64,000 nt of DNA from WTFV01 sp965200895 (GTDB taxonomy: Bacteria > Acidobacteriota > Vicinamibacteria > Vicinamibacterales > UBA8438). Below the pieces are notes generated by a model. The model had not been told where the DNA came from and did no database searches. It saw nothing but the letters and a program-made list of their open reading frames with translations. Shown piece after piece: positions 18,177 through 26,176 of this stretch. The stretch covers positions 2,232,001 through 2,296,000 of the forward strand of contig CBDAVM010000001.1 of the NCBI GenBank assembly GCA_965200895.1. The letters are read 5' to 3'. A program made the translations under genes and the position numbers. The stretch's first letter is position 1. The number at the start of each line of letters is the position of its first letter.

Positions 18177-19588
18177 TACTCGTCGTCGTTCGCCGGATCA
18201 GCCTGCGACGGGAACTCCACCAGACACAGCGGACAGCCGATCAGGTGATCGTTCGGGGTCAGGCCCAGCCGCTCCCGGCGGCCGGCCATCTCGGCCTCGA
18301 ACTGCTCGTCGGTCAGCTCCAGCGCCTCGCCGAGGTCGATGAACATGTTGGCCACCGAGCGGCGCCCGCCGCCCGACCAGTTGCGCGGGTCGGCGACGTT
18401 GCGGTTGGCGGCGGTGGTGTCGAGCCAGCCGATGATGTGCAGGATCGTCCCCTTGGGCAGCAGCGGCGCGTAGTCGTCCTCGTAGATGTACTGCTTGACC
18501 CAGTTGTGGTCGTAGCCGACGCAGCTCAGCGTCTCGATGTTGTGGCCCCAGATGGCCTCCACGCACATGCGCATGCCGGGGGCGTGCTGGTGCGGCTCGA
18601 ACGAGACGATCTTGGTGTGCTGCTCCAGCACGCGGTAGGCGTGCAGCTCCTGGTCGGCCTGGTTCGGCTTGATGTCGATGTCGACGCCGTTGCCCACGAA
18701 CGTCCGCGAGTGCGAGATCTCCGGCTCGTAGCCCTTCGGGTGCAGCTTGAAGGCGAACTTCAGGTGCGCGCGCGTCTCGCGGCCGTTGGCGTGCAGGTGC
18801 GCCGTCTCCAGCTCCAGGTGCGACCCGGCGGGGAGCAGCCGGCCGGCCGGCTGCGGGAAGATGTCGGCGTTGCGGCCCACCTCGTGGACGGGGAAGCGCG
18901 TCGCCGACTCCACGTCGGCGCCGTCGGGCAGGACCGCGCCGTAGGTCATGTGGTGGAAGACGTAGCGGCCGCCGACCGTGTCGCCGGTGCCGTCCGGCGG
19001 GATGTCGTTGAACTCCTTGACCTCGACCGCGGCCACGTAGCGGTCCTCGGTCAGCCCGGTCGGAATGGTCCCCAGCGAGGTCCACTTGTCGGGCGCGGCG
19101 GCGGGGACGGTCACCACGGGCGACTCCAGGATCAGATCCGGCTCGCCGATCGACCACGCGTCGGCGTCGCCGAACTCGAGCGGCGGCGGCAGGTCGGCGC
19201 GGTTGCCGAACGGCGCGCCGTTGTCGGCCCAGACCGCGATCTTCTCGATCTCCTCCTCGCTCAGCGAGGGGTCGTTCTTGAAGTGCTGGATGCCGAGGTC
19301 GCGCTCGACGAACCACGGCGGCATGGCGCCGCGCTGGTTCCGCAGGCCCGTGCGCATCTTGATGGCGCGCGCCCACGGGCGGACATCCTGGTAGGTGAGG
19401 AGCGCCATCGGCGCCACCGACGCGGGCCGGTGGCACTGCTGGCAGCTCCGCTGGAGGATGGGCGCGATGTCCTTCGCGTAGGTCACTTCCGCGGCGTCCC
19501 CGACGCCGGACTGGGCGCCGGCCGTGATCGGCGCGGCGAGACCGACGAAACCGACGAGCGCGAACCCGAGAACGTGCTGAACCTTCAT
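18176..19588 (-). CDS. Cytochrome c / type II copper monooxygenase-like fusion, copy B
   Basis: This 470-residue protein is a paralogue of copy A at 6696-8135. It has a signal peptide (1-26, ending TAGAQ), haem motif CQQCH (Cys49, Cys52, His53) with AMPPWF downstream, an HHM copper motif in YVFHHMTYG, an HxH pair in EPHQHAPGMRM and a CPLC motif near the C-terminus. Known relatives couple O2 activation at copper to hydroxylation. GAGGAGG stands about ten bases before the ATG. Longer open frame upstream is not coding. It is followed directly by the copy B partner gene. Confidence 0.8.
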   Translation of the reverse strand: MKVQHVLGFALVGFVGLAAPITAGAQSGVGDAAEVTYAKDIAPILQRSCQQCHRPASVAPMALLTYQDVRPWARAIKMRTGLRNQRGAMPPWFVERDLGIQHFKNDPSLSEEEIEKIAVWADNGAPFGNRADLPPPLEFGDADAWSIGEPDLILESPVVTVPAAAPDKWTSLGTIPTGLTEDRYVAAVEVKEFNDIPPDGTGDTVGGRYVFHHMTYGAVLPDGADVESATRFPVHEVGRNADIFPQPAGRLLPAGSHLELETAHLHANGRETRAHLKFAFKLHPKGYEPEISHSRTFVGNGVDIDIKPNQADQELHAYRVLEQHTKIVSFEPHQHAPGMRMCVEAIWGHNIETLSCVGYDHNWVKQYIYEDDYAPLLPKGTILHIIGWLDTTAANRNVADPRNWSGGGRRSVANMFIDLGEALELTDEQFEAEMAGRRERLGLTPNDHLIGCPLCLVEFPSQADPANDDE

Positions 19589-19718
19589 TGCTGACAATCC
19601 TCCTCGGAGCCGGTCGGACAGTCCACATACAGTACTTCGTCGCAGGTTCGCCTGCAACCGATACCGATGGTATGTTGAGCACGCACCTTCATCAGCGGAG
19701 GGTGAGGAAGGCACCGCA

Positions 19719-21065
19719 ATGATCACCGAAAGCGCACTGGTCGCCATCGCCGGCCTCGTGGCGGTCGTCGCCCTCCTCTTCCTGCTGATCACGCGCTTCC
19801 AGTGGCACGTCTTCCTCGCGCTGCTCGCGCCCATCGTGCTCTTCGCACTGATTCCGGGCATCGACCGGCAGGTGTTCATCGACGCCTTCGAACAGGGTTT
19901 CGGGCGCACCATCCAGAGCATCGCGGTGGTCATCGTGCTCGGTTCGGTGCTGGCCGAGGCGCTCAAGCACACCGGCGGCATCGAGAGGATCACCGCATCG
20001 ATGATCCGCTGGGTCGGCCAGTCGCGCATGCCGCTGGCCCTGACCCTGAGCGGCTTCGTCATCGGTCTGGCCATCTTCTCCGACGTAGGCTACGTCATCC
20101 TCAACCCGCTGGTGCATTCGGCCGCCATCAGCAGCGGCCTGAACATGAGCGTGATGGCGACGGGGCTGGTCGGCGCGATGCAGCTCACCCACGCCATGGT
20201 GCCGCCCACGCCGGGTCCCCTCGCCGCGGTGGCCCTGGTGGGGGCCGACATCGGCCGCGTGATCCTCTACGGCGGCATCGCGACGCTCGTCGGCGCCCTG
20301 GCCGGCTGGGCCTACGCGCGCGCCGTCGGCCCCCACCTCGAATCGCCGCCGTCGGCCGAGTTCGTCGGCCGGTCGTTCATCGACCAGGGCCGCGAGGCGG
20401 AGCTGCCCGCGACGTGGCGGGCCTACGCGCCGATCCTCATCCCCCTGCTGCTCATCGCGGGGCAGAGCGTGACGGCTTTCGCCCTGCCGGCCGAGCACCT
20501 CGTCAACCGGGCGATGTTGTACCTCGGCTGGCCGGTCGTCGCCCTCGGCATCGGCATCCTGCTCGCCTACAGCAACACGCGCGCCGATCAGGCGGAGGCG
20601 CGCACCAGCACCTGGATCGAGGAGGCGCTGCGGGGCTCGGCGATGATCATCATGGTCACCGGCCTCGGCGGCGCGCTGAGCCAGATCCTGCGGGCCACCC
20701 CGGCCGTGGACGCCATCGCCGAGGCGGTGGCCTCCACCGGGCTGCCGTCCATCTTCCTGCCGTTCGTGCTCGGGGTGGCCGGCAACCTGATCACCGGTTC
20801 GACGACGGTGGGCGTCATCACCGCCGCATCGGTGGCCGCCCCGATGATGGACACGCTGGGCCTGAGTCCGGAGGCGACGATGCTGGCCGGCGCGGCCGGG
20901 TCGATCATCATCAAGTACGTCAACTCCAGCTACTTCTGGGTCTGCACGTCGCTGTCGCGAATGCCGCTGCGCTCGGCGCTGCTGTCTTACGGCGGCGTGA
21001 CCCTGGTGAACGGGGTGACCGCGATGGCGGTGGTGTACGCGCTCTGGGTCGCAGGACTGATCTGA
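19719..21065 (+). CDS. GntP-family organic acid permease
   Basis: This 448-residue polytopic membrane protein has about 12 hydrophobic segments. It carries GntP-family blocks: LAIFSDVGYVILNPLVHSAA, QLTHAMVPPTPGPLAAVAL, GNLITGSTTVGVITAASVAA and AAGSIIIKYVNSSYFWVC. The family imports gluconate and related sugar or hydroxy acids with protons. The two FMN 2-hydroxy-acid oxidase genes downstream on the same strand suggest import and oxidation of a hydroxy acid, which is inference. The ATG at 19719 has GGAGGGTGAGG upstream. It is divergent from the copy B fusion gene. Confidence 0.9.
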   Translation: MITESALVAIAGLVAVVALLFLLITRFQWHVFLALLAPIVLFALIPGIDRQVFIDAFEQGFGRTIQSIAVVIVLGSVLAEALKHTGGIERITASMIRWVGQSRMPLALTLSGFVIGLAIFSDVGYVILNPLVHSAAISSGLNMSVMATGLVGAMQLTHAMVPPTPGPLAAVALVGADIGRVILYGGIATLVGALAGWAYARAVGPHLESPPSAEFVGRSFIDQGREAELPATWRAYAPILIPLLLIAGQSVTAFALPAEHLVNRAMLYLGWPVVALGIGILLAYSNTRADQAEARTSTWIEEALRGSAMIIMVTGLGGALSQILRATPAVDAIAEAVASTGLPSIFLPFVLGVAGNLITGSTTVGVITAASVAAPMMDTLGLSPEATMLAGAAGSIIIKYVNSSYFWVCTSLSRMPLRSALLSYGGVTLVNGVTAMAVVYALWVAGLI

Positions 21066-21263
21066 CTGCAGCTCGATCCCGAGGGGCGTCGATACCGCTA
21101 CATCCTGCTGGCGACGAGTCGGACCGGGACGATGGAGCGGGAACGGAACGAGGCGCCGCCGGAGTTCGACTTCGCGGGGATGACCGTGTTCGATACGATG
21201 TTCGGGGCGCTGGAGACAGCCGTGATACTCGAAGCGCCGGTCGAGGACCGGGGCGGGTTCTGA
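21066..21263 (+). other. Short unassigned open frame after gntP-like gene
   Basis: This frame runs 65 codons directly after the permease stop codon and ends in TGA at 21261. It has no good start before an internal ATG at 21132. The sequence (PPEFDFAGMTVFDTMFGALE, ending PVEDRGGF) has a protein-like composition and may be the C-terminal remnant of a lost secreted protein. I could not assign a family, and it may be noise in high-GC DNA. Confidence 0.25.
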
Positions 21264-21338
21264 TACGCTCCAGGGGGACTGCGGACGCCCGATCCGCGGG
21301 TCCCGACGGCTTCGTTTCCGGCACCGGGAGGAGGTATC

Positions 21339-22535
21339 GTGGGCAGGATCGAGACACGCTGGCGTCGGGGGATGTCGCGCCGGGAGGCGCTGGCCGGGAT
21401 GGCGTCGTTCCTGGCCGCGTCGCCGCTCGTGCATGCGCAGCGCGACCCGTGGCCGCTCGGGCCGCACCGCCGCTTCCTGGGCTTCGACGAGATGCGCGAC
21501 GTGTTCGACTTCGAACCGATCTTCCGCGCCAACGTGCCGCTGGCGGTCTACGACTACACCGCGCACGGCACCGAGTCGGAGTTCACGCTGTACCGGAACC
21601 GGGACGCCTTCGACTGGGTGACCCTCGTCGGTCGCGGCGGGGTCGATCCGGCGGATGTCGACACGGCGACGGAGCTCTTCGGCCACCGCATGCCGAGCCC
21701 CGTCATGCTCGCGCCGACGGCGCGCCAGCGCGACCTGCATCCCGACGGCGAGCTGGGGATGCACCGGGCGGCGACGGCCACCGGCACGACGATGATCGTC
21801 AGCAACGCGTCGAGCTTCCCCTTCCCGCGCATCGCCCGGGCCGGCGCCGGCGGGCCGCTCTGGTTCCAGCGCTATGCCACGCGCGAGATGGCGCCGAACG
21901 AGGCGGCGCTCGGCGGCGCACAGGACGTGGGCGCGCAGACCATCGTCGTGACCATCGATCAGCAGGCGTCCTACTACGAGCGCGACCTGCACGACCGGCA
22001 TCTCGGCGGGACGCCCCGCCGGGTGACGCGCCGGACGCCGGCCAACCCGGCGAACCCCTACCGCGTCAACCCCGGCCGGCTGTGGTATGAGTGGACGCTC
22101 TTCGACGACCTGCGCCCGATGTGTCAGGTGCCGATGCTGGCCAAGGGCATCCTGACCGGCGAGGGGGCGAAGAAGTGCCTGGAGCACGGCTGCGACGGCG
22201 TCATCGTCTCCAACCACGGTGGGCGCGCCATCGACTACGGTCCGTCGAGCCTGGAGGTGCTGGAGGAAGTGGTCGAAGCGGTCGCCGGGCGGGTCCCGGT
22301 GCTCATCGACAGCGGCTTCCGCCGCGGCAGCGACGTGCTGAAGGCGCTGGCCCTCGGGGCGGATGCGGTCTGCCTGGGCCGGGCGTCGCGCTGGGGCCTC
22401 GGCGCGTTCGGCGAGGAGGGCGCGCAGAAGGTCCTGGAGATCGTCAACGCGGAGCTGCGTCAGGCGATGGCGGCGGCGGGCGTGCGCTCGCTCGCCGAGA
22501 TCGACCGCAGCATCGTGCGGACGAACTTCCCTTGA
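21339..22535 (+). CDS. FMN-dependent 2-hydroxy-acid oxidase/dehydrogenase, Tat-exported
   Basis: This 398-residue TIM-barrel flavoprotein belongs to the lactate/glycolate oxidase family. A twin-arginine-type leader (SRREALAGMASFLAASPLVHA) implies export after folding with FMN. Active-site elements are visible: VYDYTAHGTESE near the N-terminus (Tyr), VSNHGGRAIDYGPSS with catalytic His and substrate-binding Arg, and LIDSGFRRGSDVLKALALGA for the FMN phosphate. It probably oxidises an L-2-hydroxy acid in the periplasm, using O2 or the respiratory chain. GTG start behind GGGAGGAGGT. A divergent paralogue follows at 22678. Confidence 0.88.
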   Translation: MGRIETRWRRGMSRREALAGMASFLAASPLVHAQRDPWPLGPHRRFLGFDEMRDVFDFEPIFRANVPLAVYDYTAHGTESEFTLYRNRDAFDWVTLVGRGGVDPADVDTATELFGHRMPSPVMLAPTARQRDLHPDGELGMHRAATATGTTMIVSNASSFPFPRIARAGAGGPLWFQRYATREMAPNEAALGGAQDVGAQTIVVTIDQQASYYERDLHDRHLGGTPRRVTRRTPANPANPYRVNPGRLWYEWTLFDDLRPMCQVPMLAKGILTGEGAKKCLEHGCDGVIVSNHGGRAIDYGPSSLEVLEEVVEAVAGRVPVLIDSGFRRGSDVLKALALGADAVCLGRASRWGLGAFGEEGAQKVLEIVNAELRQAMAAAGVRSLAEIDRSIVRTNFP

Positions 22536-22677
22536 GGTTCCGGAGTCGGGAACCTCCCGGCGCACATCCGGATCCGTGTCCGGTCGTGCTGTCGCCGACC
22601 GGATGAGCAGGTCGCGCGGCTGCGGAACAGCGCAGCGGCGCCTGGCGCAGGTGAGAGAAGACGAGGGGCGCACGGCG

Positions 22678-23712
22678 ATGAAGGTCGACAGACGAGAGTC
22701 CCTGCGGAAGTTCGGTACGTTCCTGGCCGGGTCTCCCCTCGCCCAGGGTGAACCGGGCGGCGGGGCGCCTCCCAACGACCGGCTCGCCCCGGTGCTGGAG
22801 CTGGTCAACGTCCCGGAGTTCGAGGACATGGCGCGCCTCGTGCTCCCGCCCGCCCGGTTCGCGGCGATCAGCGGCGGCCACCGCGCGTCGTTCGACCGGA
22901 TGACTTTCCGGCAGCGGCTGATGGTCTACGCCATGGACCTCGATCTGACCACCCGACTGTTCGGATATGACATGTTCGCCCCGATCATCGTCGGCCCGGT
23001 CGGCAACCAGGGCGACATCCATCCCGAAGGCGAGCTGGCCACCGCGCGCGGCGCGTCGGCCGGCAGGGCGGTCATGGTCGCCACCCGGCAGTCGAGTCAC
23101 CCCATCGAGGAGATCGTGGCGGCGAGCGGAGAGCCGGTCTGGTATCAGCTCTACGCCGACAGCGGCGCGCTGGACGACGACGCGGCGCGCGCCGTCGACG
23201 CCGGCTGCCGGGCCGTCTGCGTCACCGTCGGCGTGTCCTCCGACGGCCGGCCCGCGGCTCCCGACTGGGATGCGGTCGCCGGTCTGGTGCAGGCGGTGGA
23301 GGTACCGGTCGTCGTCAAGGGCGTCATGCGCGGCGCCGACGCCGAGACCGCGCTGGCGGCCGGCGCACAGGGCCTCGTGGTGTCGAACCACGGCGGCCTC
23401 ATCGACGGCGCCGGCGGCGCGCTGGCCATCGACGCGCTGCCGGCGGTGGCCGACGCCGTGGCCGGTCGCGCGCCGGTGCTGGTGGACGGCAGCTTCCGGC
23501 GCGGCACCGACGTGCTCAAGGGCCTCGCGCTTGGCGCCACCGCCGTCATGGTGGCCCGCCCGCCCATGTGGGGCCTCGCCGCCTACGGCGCCGAGGGCGT
23601 GCAGACGGTGGTCGAGATCCTGCAGACGGAGCTGGCCCGCAACATGGCCGCCTCCGGCCGCCCGACCATTGCGATGATTGACCGTGCGCTGGTCCGCTTC
23701 GACTCGCGGTAG
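22678..23712 (+). CDS. Divergent FMN 2-hydroxy-acid oxidase paralogue, active-site Arg missing
   Basis: This 344-residue protein keeps the FMN-oxidase barrel: VVVKGVMRGADAETALAAGA, VSNHGG and LVDGSFRRGTDVLKGLALGA are canonical. However, the Arg after NHGG that binds the substrate carboxylate is Leu (NHGGLIDGAGG). The N-terminal Tyr block is also altered (ARFAAISGGHRASFD). QLYADSG keeps the mid-barrel Tyr. It is about 50 residues shorter than its neighbour. FMN binding is likely retained, but the substrate may be unusual or the enzyme inactive. The leader is short and less clearly Tat-like. Confidence 0.8.
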   Translation: MKVDRRESLRKFGTFLAGSPLAQGEPGGGAPPNDRLAPVLELVNVPEFEDMARLVLPPARFAAISGGHRASFDRMTFRQRLMVYAMDLDLTTRLFGYDMFAPIIVGPVGNQGDIHPEGELATARGASAGRAVMVATRQSSHPIEEIVAASGEPVWYQLYADSGALDDDAARAVDAGCRAVCVTVGVSSDGRPAAPDWDAVAGLVQAVEVPVVVKGVMRGADAETALAAGAQGLVVSNHGGLIDGAGGALAIDALPAVADAVAGRAPVLVDGSFRRGTDVLKGLALGATAVMVARPPMWGLAAYGAEGVQTVVEILQTELARNMAASGRPTIAMIDRALVRFDSR

Positions 23713-23994
23713 CGGCGGCGCGGCGCGGTGTCGCAACCTGCGTGGTACACCTTGTCCGTCGGCTCACCCGCCATGCATCACAGGCGGAGGTTCCACGGTG
23801 CGGAACGTCACCGAGACCCGTCGCCGCCGTGCGCGCCGCTGCCGTCCGCTGCCATCGTACTTGCGCGCCGCGATGCGGTGCGTCCAGCGATAGCGGGCGT
23901 CGCCCCGCAGGACCAGCAGGGATCGCCGCAGCGCTGCCGGCGACGGCTGCCACCACGAGCCAGGGAACGGGTATGGATGCGTCCTCTCCCGCCG

Positions 23995-24720
23995 TCACTG
24001 CATGCCGTCGGCGCGGCTCTCCAGCCGGTCGCAACTTGCCGAGGTGAAGGAGGATTGGCTTCGTGTGGCGGCCCCGTCGGACGCGCCGGCCGGCGCCTGA
24101 TGCCGCACGACGTCGATCAGGCACAGCGCCGCCAGCAGCGTGCCATCGATCCTGTCGCCCTGCTCGCGCAGGGCTGTCCGGATGGCGTCCCTGTCCTGTG
24201 CGGCGGCCTCGAACCCGGCCTGCATGGTCCGCCGGATGGCGTTGCGGTCCTGTGCGGCTTCCAGTCGGATGGCGTTGCGGTCCTGTGCGGCGGCTTCGAA
24301 CCCGGCCTGCATGGTCTGCCGGATGGCGTTGCGGTCCTGTGCGGCTTCCAGTCGGATGGCGTTGCGGTCCTGTGCGGCTTCCAGTCGGATGGCGTTGCGG
24401 TCCTGTGCGGCGGCTTCGAACCCGGCCTGCATGGCCTGCCGGATGGCGTCGATGCCCTCGCGGATCTGCGCCCGGTCGCGGCTGGCCTCGTCAAGCCGGG
24501 AACGGAGGTCGGCACGGTCGCCGCCGACATCGGCGCGCCGGTCGGCGCGGTTCTCGCTGTACAGTCCGATGCTCAGGGTGACGATCACGCCCAGGAACCC
24601 GACGACCAGGGTGCCGAAAAGGATCCGGGCCTCGCGGCTGAGGGGCGCCCGCGGGGCTGCCGGCCGCGGCACGCCGGGGGATGCCGACCCCGTGTCGTCC
24701 GCCTGCTCGTTCTTCTCCAT
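23995..24720 (-). CDS. Single-pass membrane protein with hendecad-repeat coiled coil
   Basis: This 241-residue protein is of no named family. After a proline-rich N-terminus it has one transmembrane segment (about residues 37-58; ILFGTLVVGFLGVIVTLSIG), then a charged helical region. Exact repeats follow, built from an 11-residue unit (AIRLEAAQDRN) and an 18-residue unit (AIRQTMQAGFEAAAQDRN; 18 = 11 + 7). These lengths fit a continuous coiled-coil stalk. The DNA repeats are nearly identical (33- and 54-base units at about 24200-24450), so the tract is young or homogenised. The ATG at 24720 is chosen because the region upstream is low-complexity. Confidence 0.6.
   Translation of the reverse strand: MEKNEQADDTGSASPGVPRPAAPRAPLSREARILFGTLVVGFLGVIVTLSIGLYSENRADRRADVGGDRADLRSRLDEASRDRAQIREGIDAIRQAMQAGFEAAAQDRNAIRLEAAQDRNAIRLEAAQDRNAIRQTMQAGFEAAAQDRNAIRLEAAQDRNAIRRTMQAGFEAAAQDRDAIRTALREQGDRIDGTLLAALCLIDVVRHQAPAGASDGAATRSQSSFTSASCDRLESRADGMQ
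24200..24450 (-). repeat. Coding tandem repeat of 33- and 54-base units
   Basis: Near-identical DNA units encode the hendecad coiled coil of the surrounding gene. The unit order mixes short (33 base) and long (54 base) copies, both multiples of three, so copy-number change would keep the frame. Confidence 0.75.
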
Positions 24721-25178
24721 CGGTCCCGTGCACGCCGCGCAGGCTCCATCACCGAAGCGCCCGGGAACCCGGTTCCTGGAGCGCGAGCCGGGGGCCGGGG
24801 CGTGGGAGTGACAGGCCTGTCGCTTTCGGCGAAGATGCCCGGATGCGCCGAGCGCGACCTTTTCCGAGTATATGCCTTTTCCGCGTATACGCCTCGTCGT
24901 TCTGCCGCGACCACTGACCCACTGACCTTCCCTGCGTCGCCGGGCGGCGGATGGGGGGCGGCACTGGCACGTGCGCGACGTTTCCCCGGCCCCATCCGCC
25001 GGCGCCCGGGGTAGCGAGGGACTTGACCGCGGCAGCGCCGGCACGTGCACGATGTTCCCGGCTCCGGGGGGCGAGCCGATATCGCTTGCCGGAGCGTCGG
25101 ATCCCGGCCGTTACCGGGGCGGCCGGCGGTCGCCATGCCGTTCAGCGTGACGGTATGATCGACCGCGGAGGGACGAAC
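24721..25178. other. Non-coding divergent region with two small repeat pairs
   Basis: These 458 bases separate the coiled-coil gene and the metallo-hydrolase, which diverge. I see no convincing gene. Two 17-base tandem copies at 24858-24874 and 24875-24891 (CCTTTTCCGAGTATATG and CCTTTTCCGCGTATACG) match at 15 positions. A second pair built on GGCACGTGCGCGACGTTTCC lies at 24966-24990 and 25040-25062, with a period of 74. TATGAT at 25154-25159 may be a -10 element for the hydrolase. Confidence 0.5.
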
Positions 25179-26039
25179 ATGCGACACATTTCCCGATCGA
25201 CGATCGTGGCGTTGATCGCCGCCGCGGCCGCCGCCGTCATCGTGGCGGCCGGCCAGCCGCAGCCGGAGCCGCTCAGCGTGACGCCGGTCAAGGACGGCCT
25301 GTACTACATCAACGGCGTCGGCGGCAATGTCGGGGTCCGGGTGACGTCCGACGGCGTCATCCTGATCGACGACAAGTTCCCGCGCAACGTCGCTGGCATC
25401 AGGGCGCGGGTCGCGGAGGTGACGGACCAGCCGATCCGCTACGTCATCAACACGCACCACCACGGCGACCACGCCGGCGGCAACGTGGGCTTCATCGACT
25501 CGGCGGACGTCATCGCGCACGAGAACGCGCGGAAGAACATGATCCGCAACGAGCAGGACGCCCCGCCCCGCATCGTCTACACGGACCAGACGGCGGTGCA
25601 TCTGGGCGGCGTCGAGGTGCGGGCGCACCACCTCGGGCGCGGGCACACCAACGGCGACTCGGTGGTCTACTTCCCCGACCTGCGCACCGTCCACGGCGGC
25701 GACCTGCTGCACGGCACGGCGCCGTTCATCGACTACGCCAACGGCGGCAGCAGCAGGGAGTGGCTGGGCGTGCTCGACGGCATCCTCGCGCTCGACTTCG
25801 ACACCGCCATCCCCGGCCACGGCGGCCTGATGACGCGCGCCGACGTCGAGGCGTTCCGCGATCAGTTCGTCGCCGTCCGCACCCGCATGCGCGAGCTGAT
25901 CGACGACGGCCTCGCGAAGGAGGACGCGCCGTCGCGGATCGTGACACCGGAGCTGAGCTGGACGACGGCGGAGAACGGCCTGTTCATGCGCCGCAGCATT
26001 CCCGGGTTCTACGACGAGATCGCGGCCGAGGAGCAGTAG
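25179..26039 (+). CDS. Exported MBL-fold metallo-hydrolase
   Basis: This 286-residue protein has an N-terminal hydrophobic signal (about 6-24). The metallo-beta-lactamase core has INTHHHGDHAGG, with metal ligands His93, His95, Asp97 and His98. HHLGRGHTNGDSVVYFPD supplies a further ligand, TVHGGDLLHG the bridging Asp region and IPGHGGLMTR the last His. This subfamily includes quinoprotein relay zinc hydrolases and broad hydrolases; the following gene encodes a PQQ enzyme, so a relay link is possible but inferred. The ATG is preceded by GGAGG. Confidence 0.85.
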   Translation: MRHISRSTIVALIAAAAAAVIVAAGQPQPEPLSVTPVKDGLYYINGVGGNVGVRVTSDGVILIDDKFPRNVAGIRARVAEVTDQPIRYVINTHHHGDHAGGNVGFIDSADVIAHENARKNMIRNEQDAPPRIVYTDQTAVHLGGVEVRAHHLGRGHTNGDSVVYFPDLRTVHGGDLLHGTAPFIDYANGGSSREWLGVLDGILALDFDTAIPGHGGLMTRADVEAFRDQFVAVRTRMRELIDDGLAKEDAPSRIVTPELSWTTAENGLFMRRSIPGFYDEIAAEEQ

Positions 26040-26047
26040 GGGCGGTG

Positions 26048-26140
26048 CATGAGCGGGATTCGCAAGACGGGACCGGGCCGGCCCGCATCGCGTTCCGCGA
26101 CCCGGACGGCAACGCCATTCTCATCGATTCGATCAGTTCG
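26048..26140 (+). pseudogene. Remnant of a VOC (glyoxalase-type) protein C-terminus
   Basis: The frame between the metallo-hydrolase stop and the PQQ gene reads GTGPARIAFRDPDGNAILI. That is the characteristic C-terminal strand of vicinal-oxygen-chelate proteins (FRDPDGN with a metal-ligand region). No matching N-terminal part or start codon is present, so this looks like the tail of a gene deleted during rearrangement. It is in frame with the downstream gene but precedes its signal peptide. Confidence 0.4.
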
Positions 26141-26176
26141 TCCCGCGGCCGGGATCGGACGAGATGGAGTGATTCC

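Noticed and set aside
19692..22829. Antisense open frame of about 1,045 codons over the permease and FMN oxidase genes
   Set aside because: It is low-complexity (His/Arg/Gly/Asp) and lies opposite three genes with clear families.
24200..24450. CRISPR-like array
   Set aside because: The repeats are in frame, of two lengths and without unique spacers; they encode a coiled coil.
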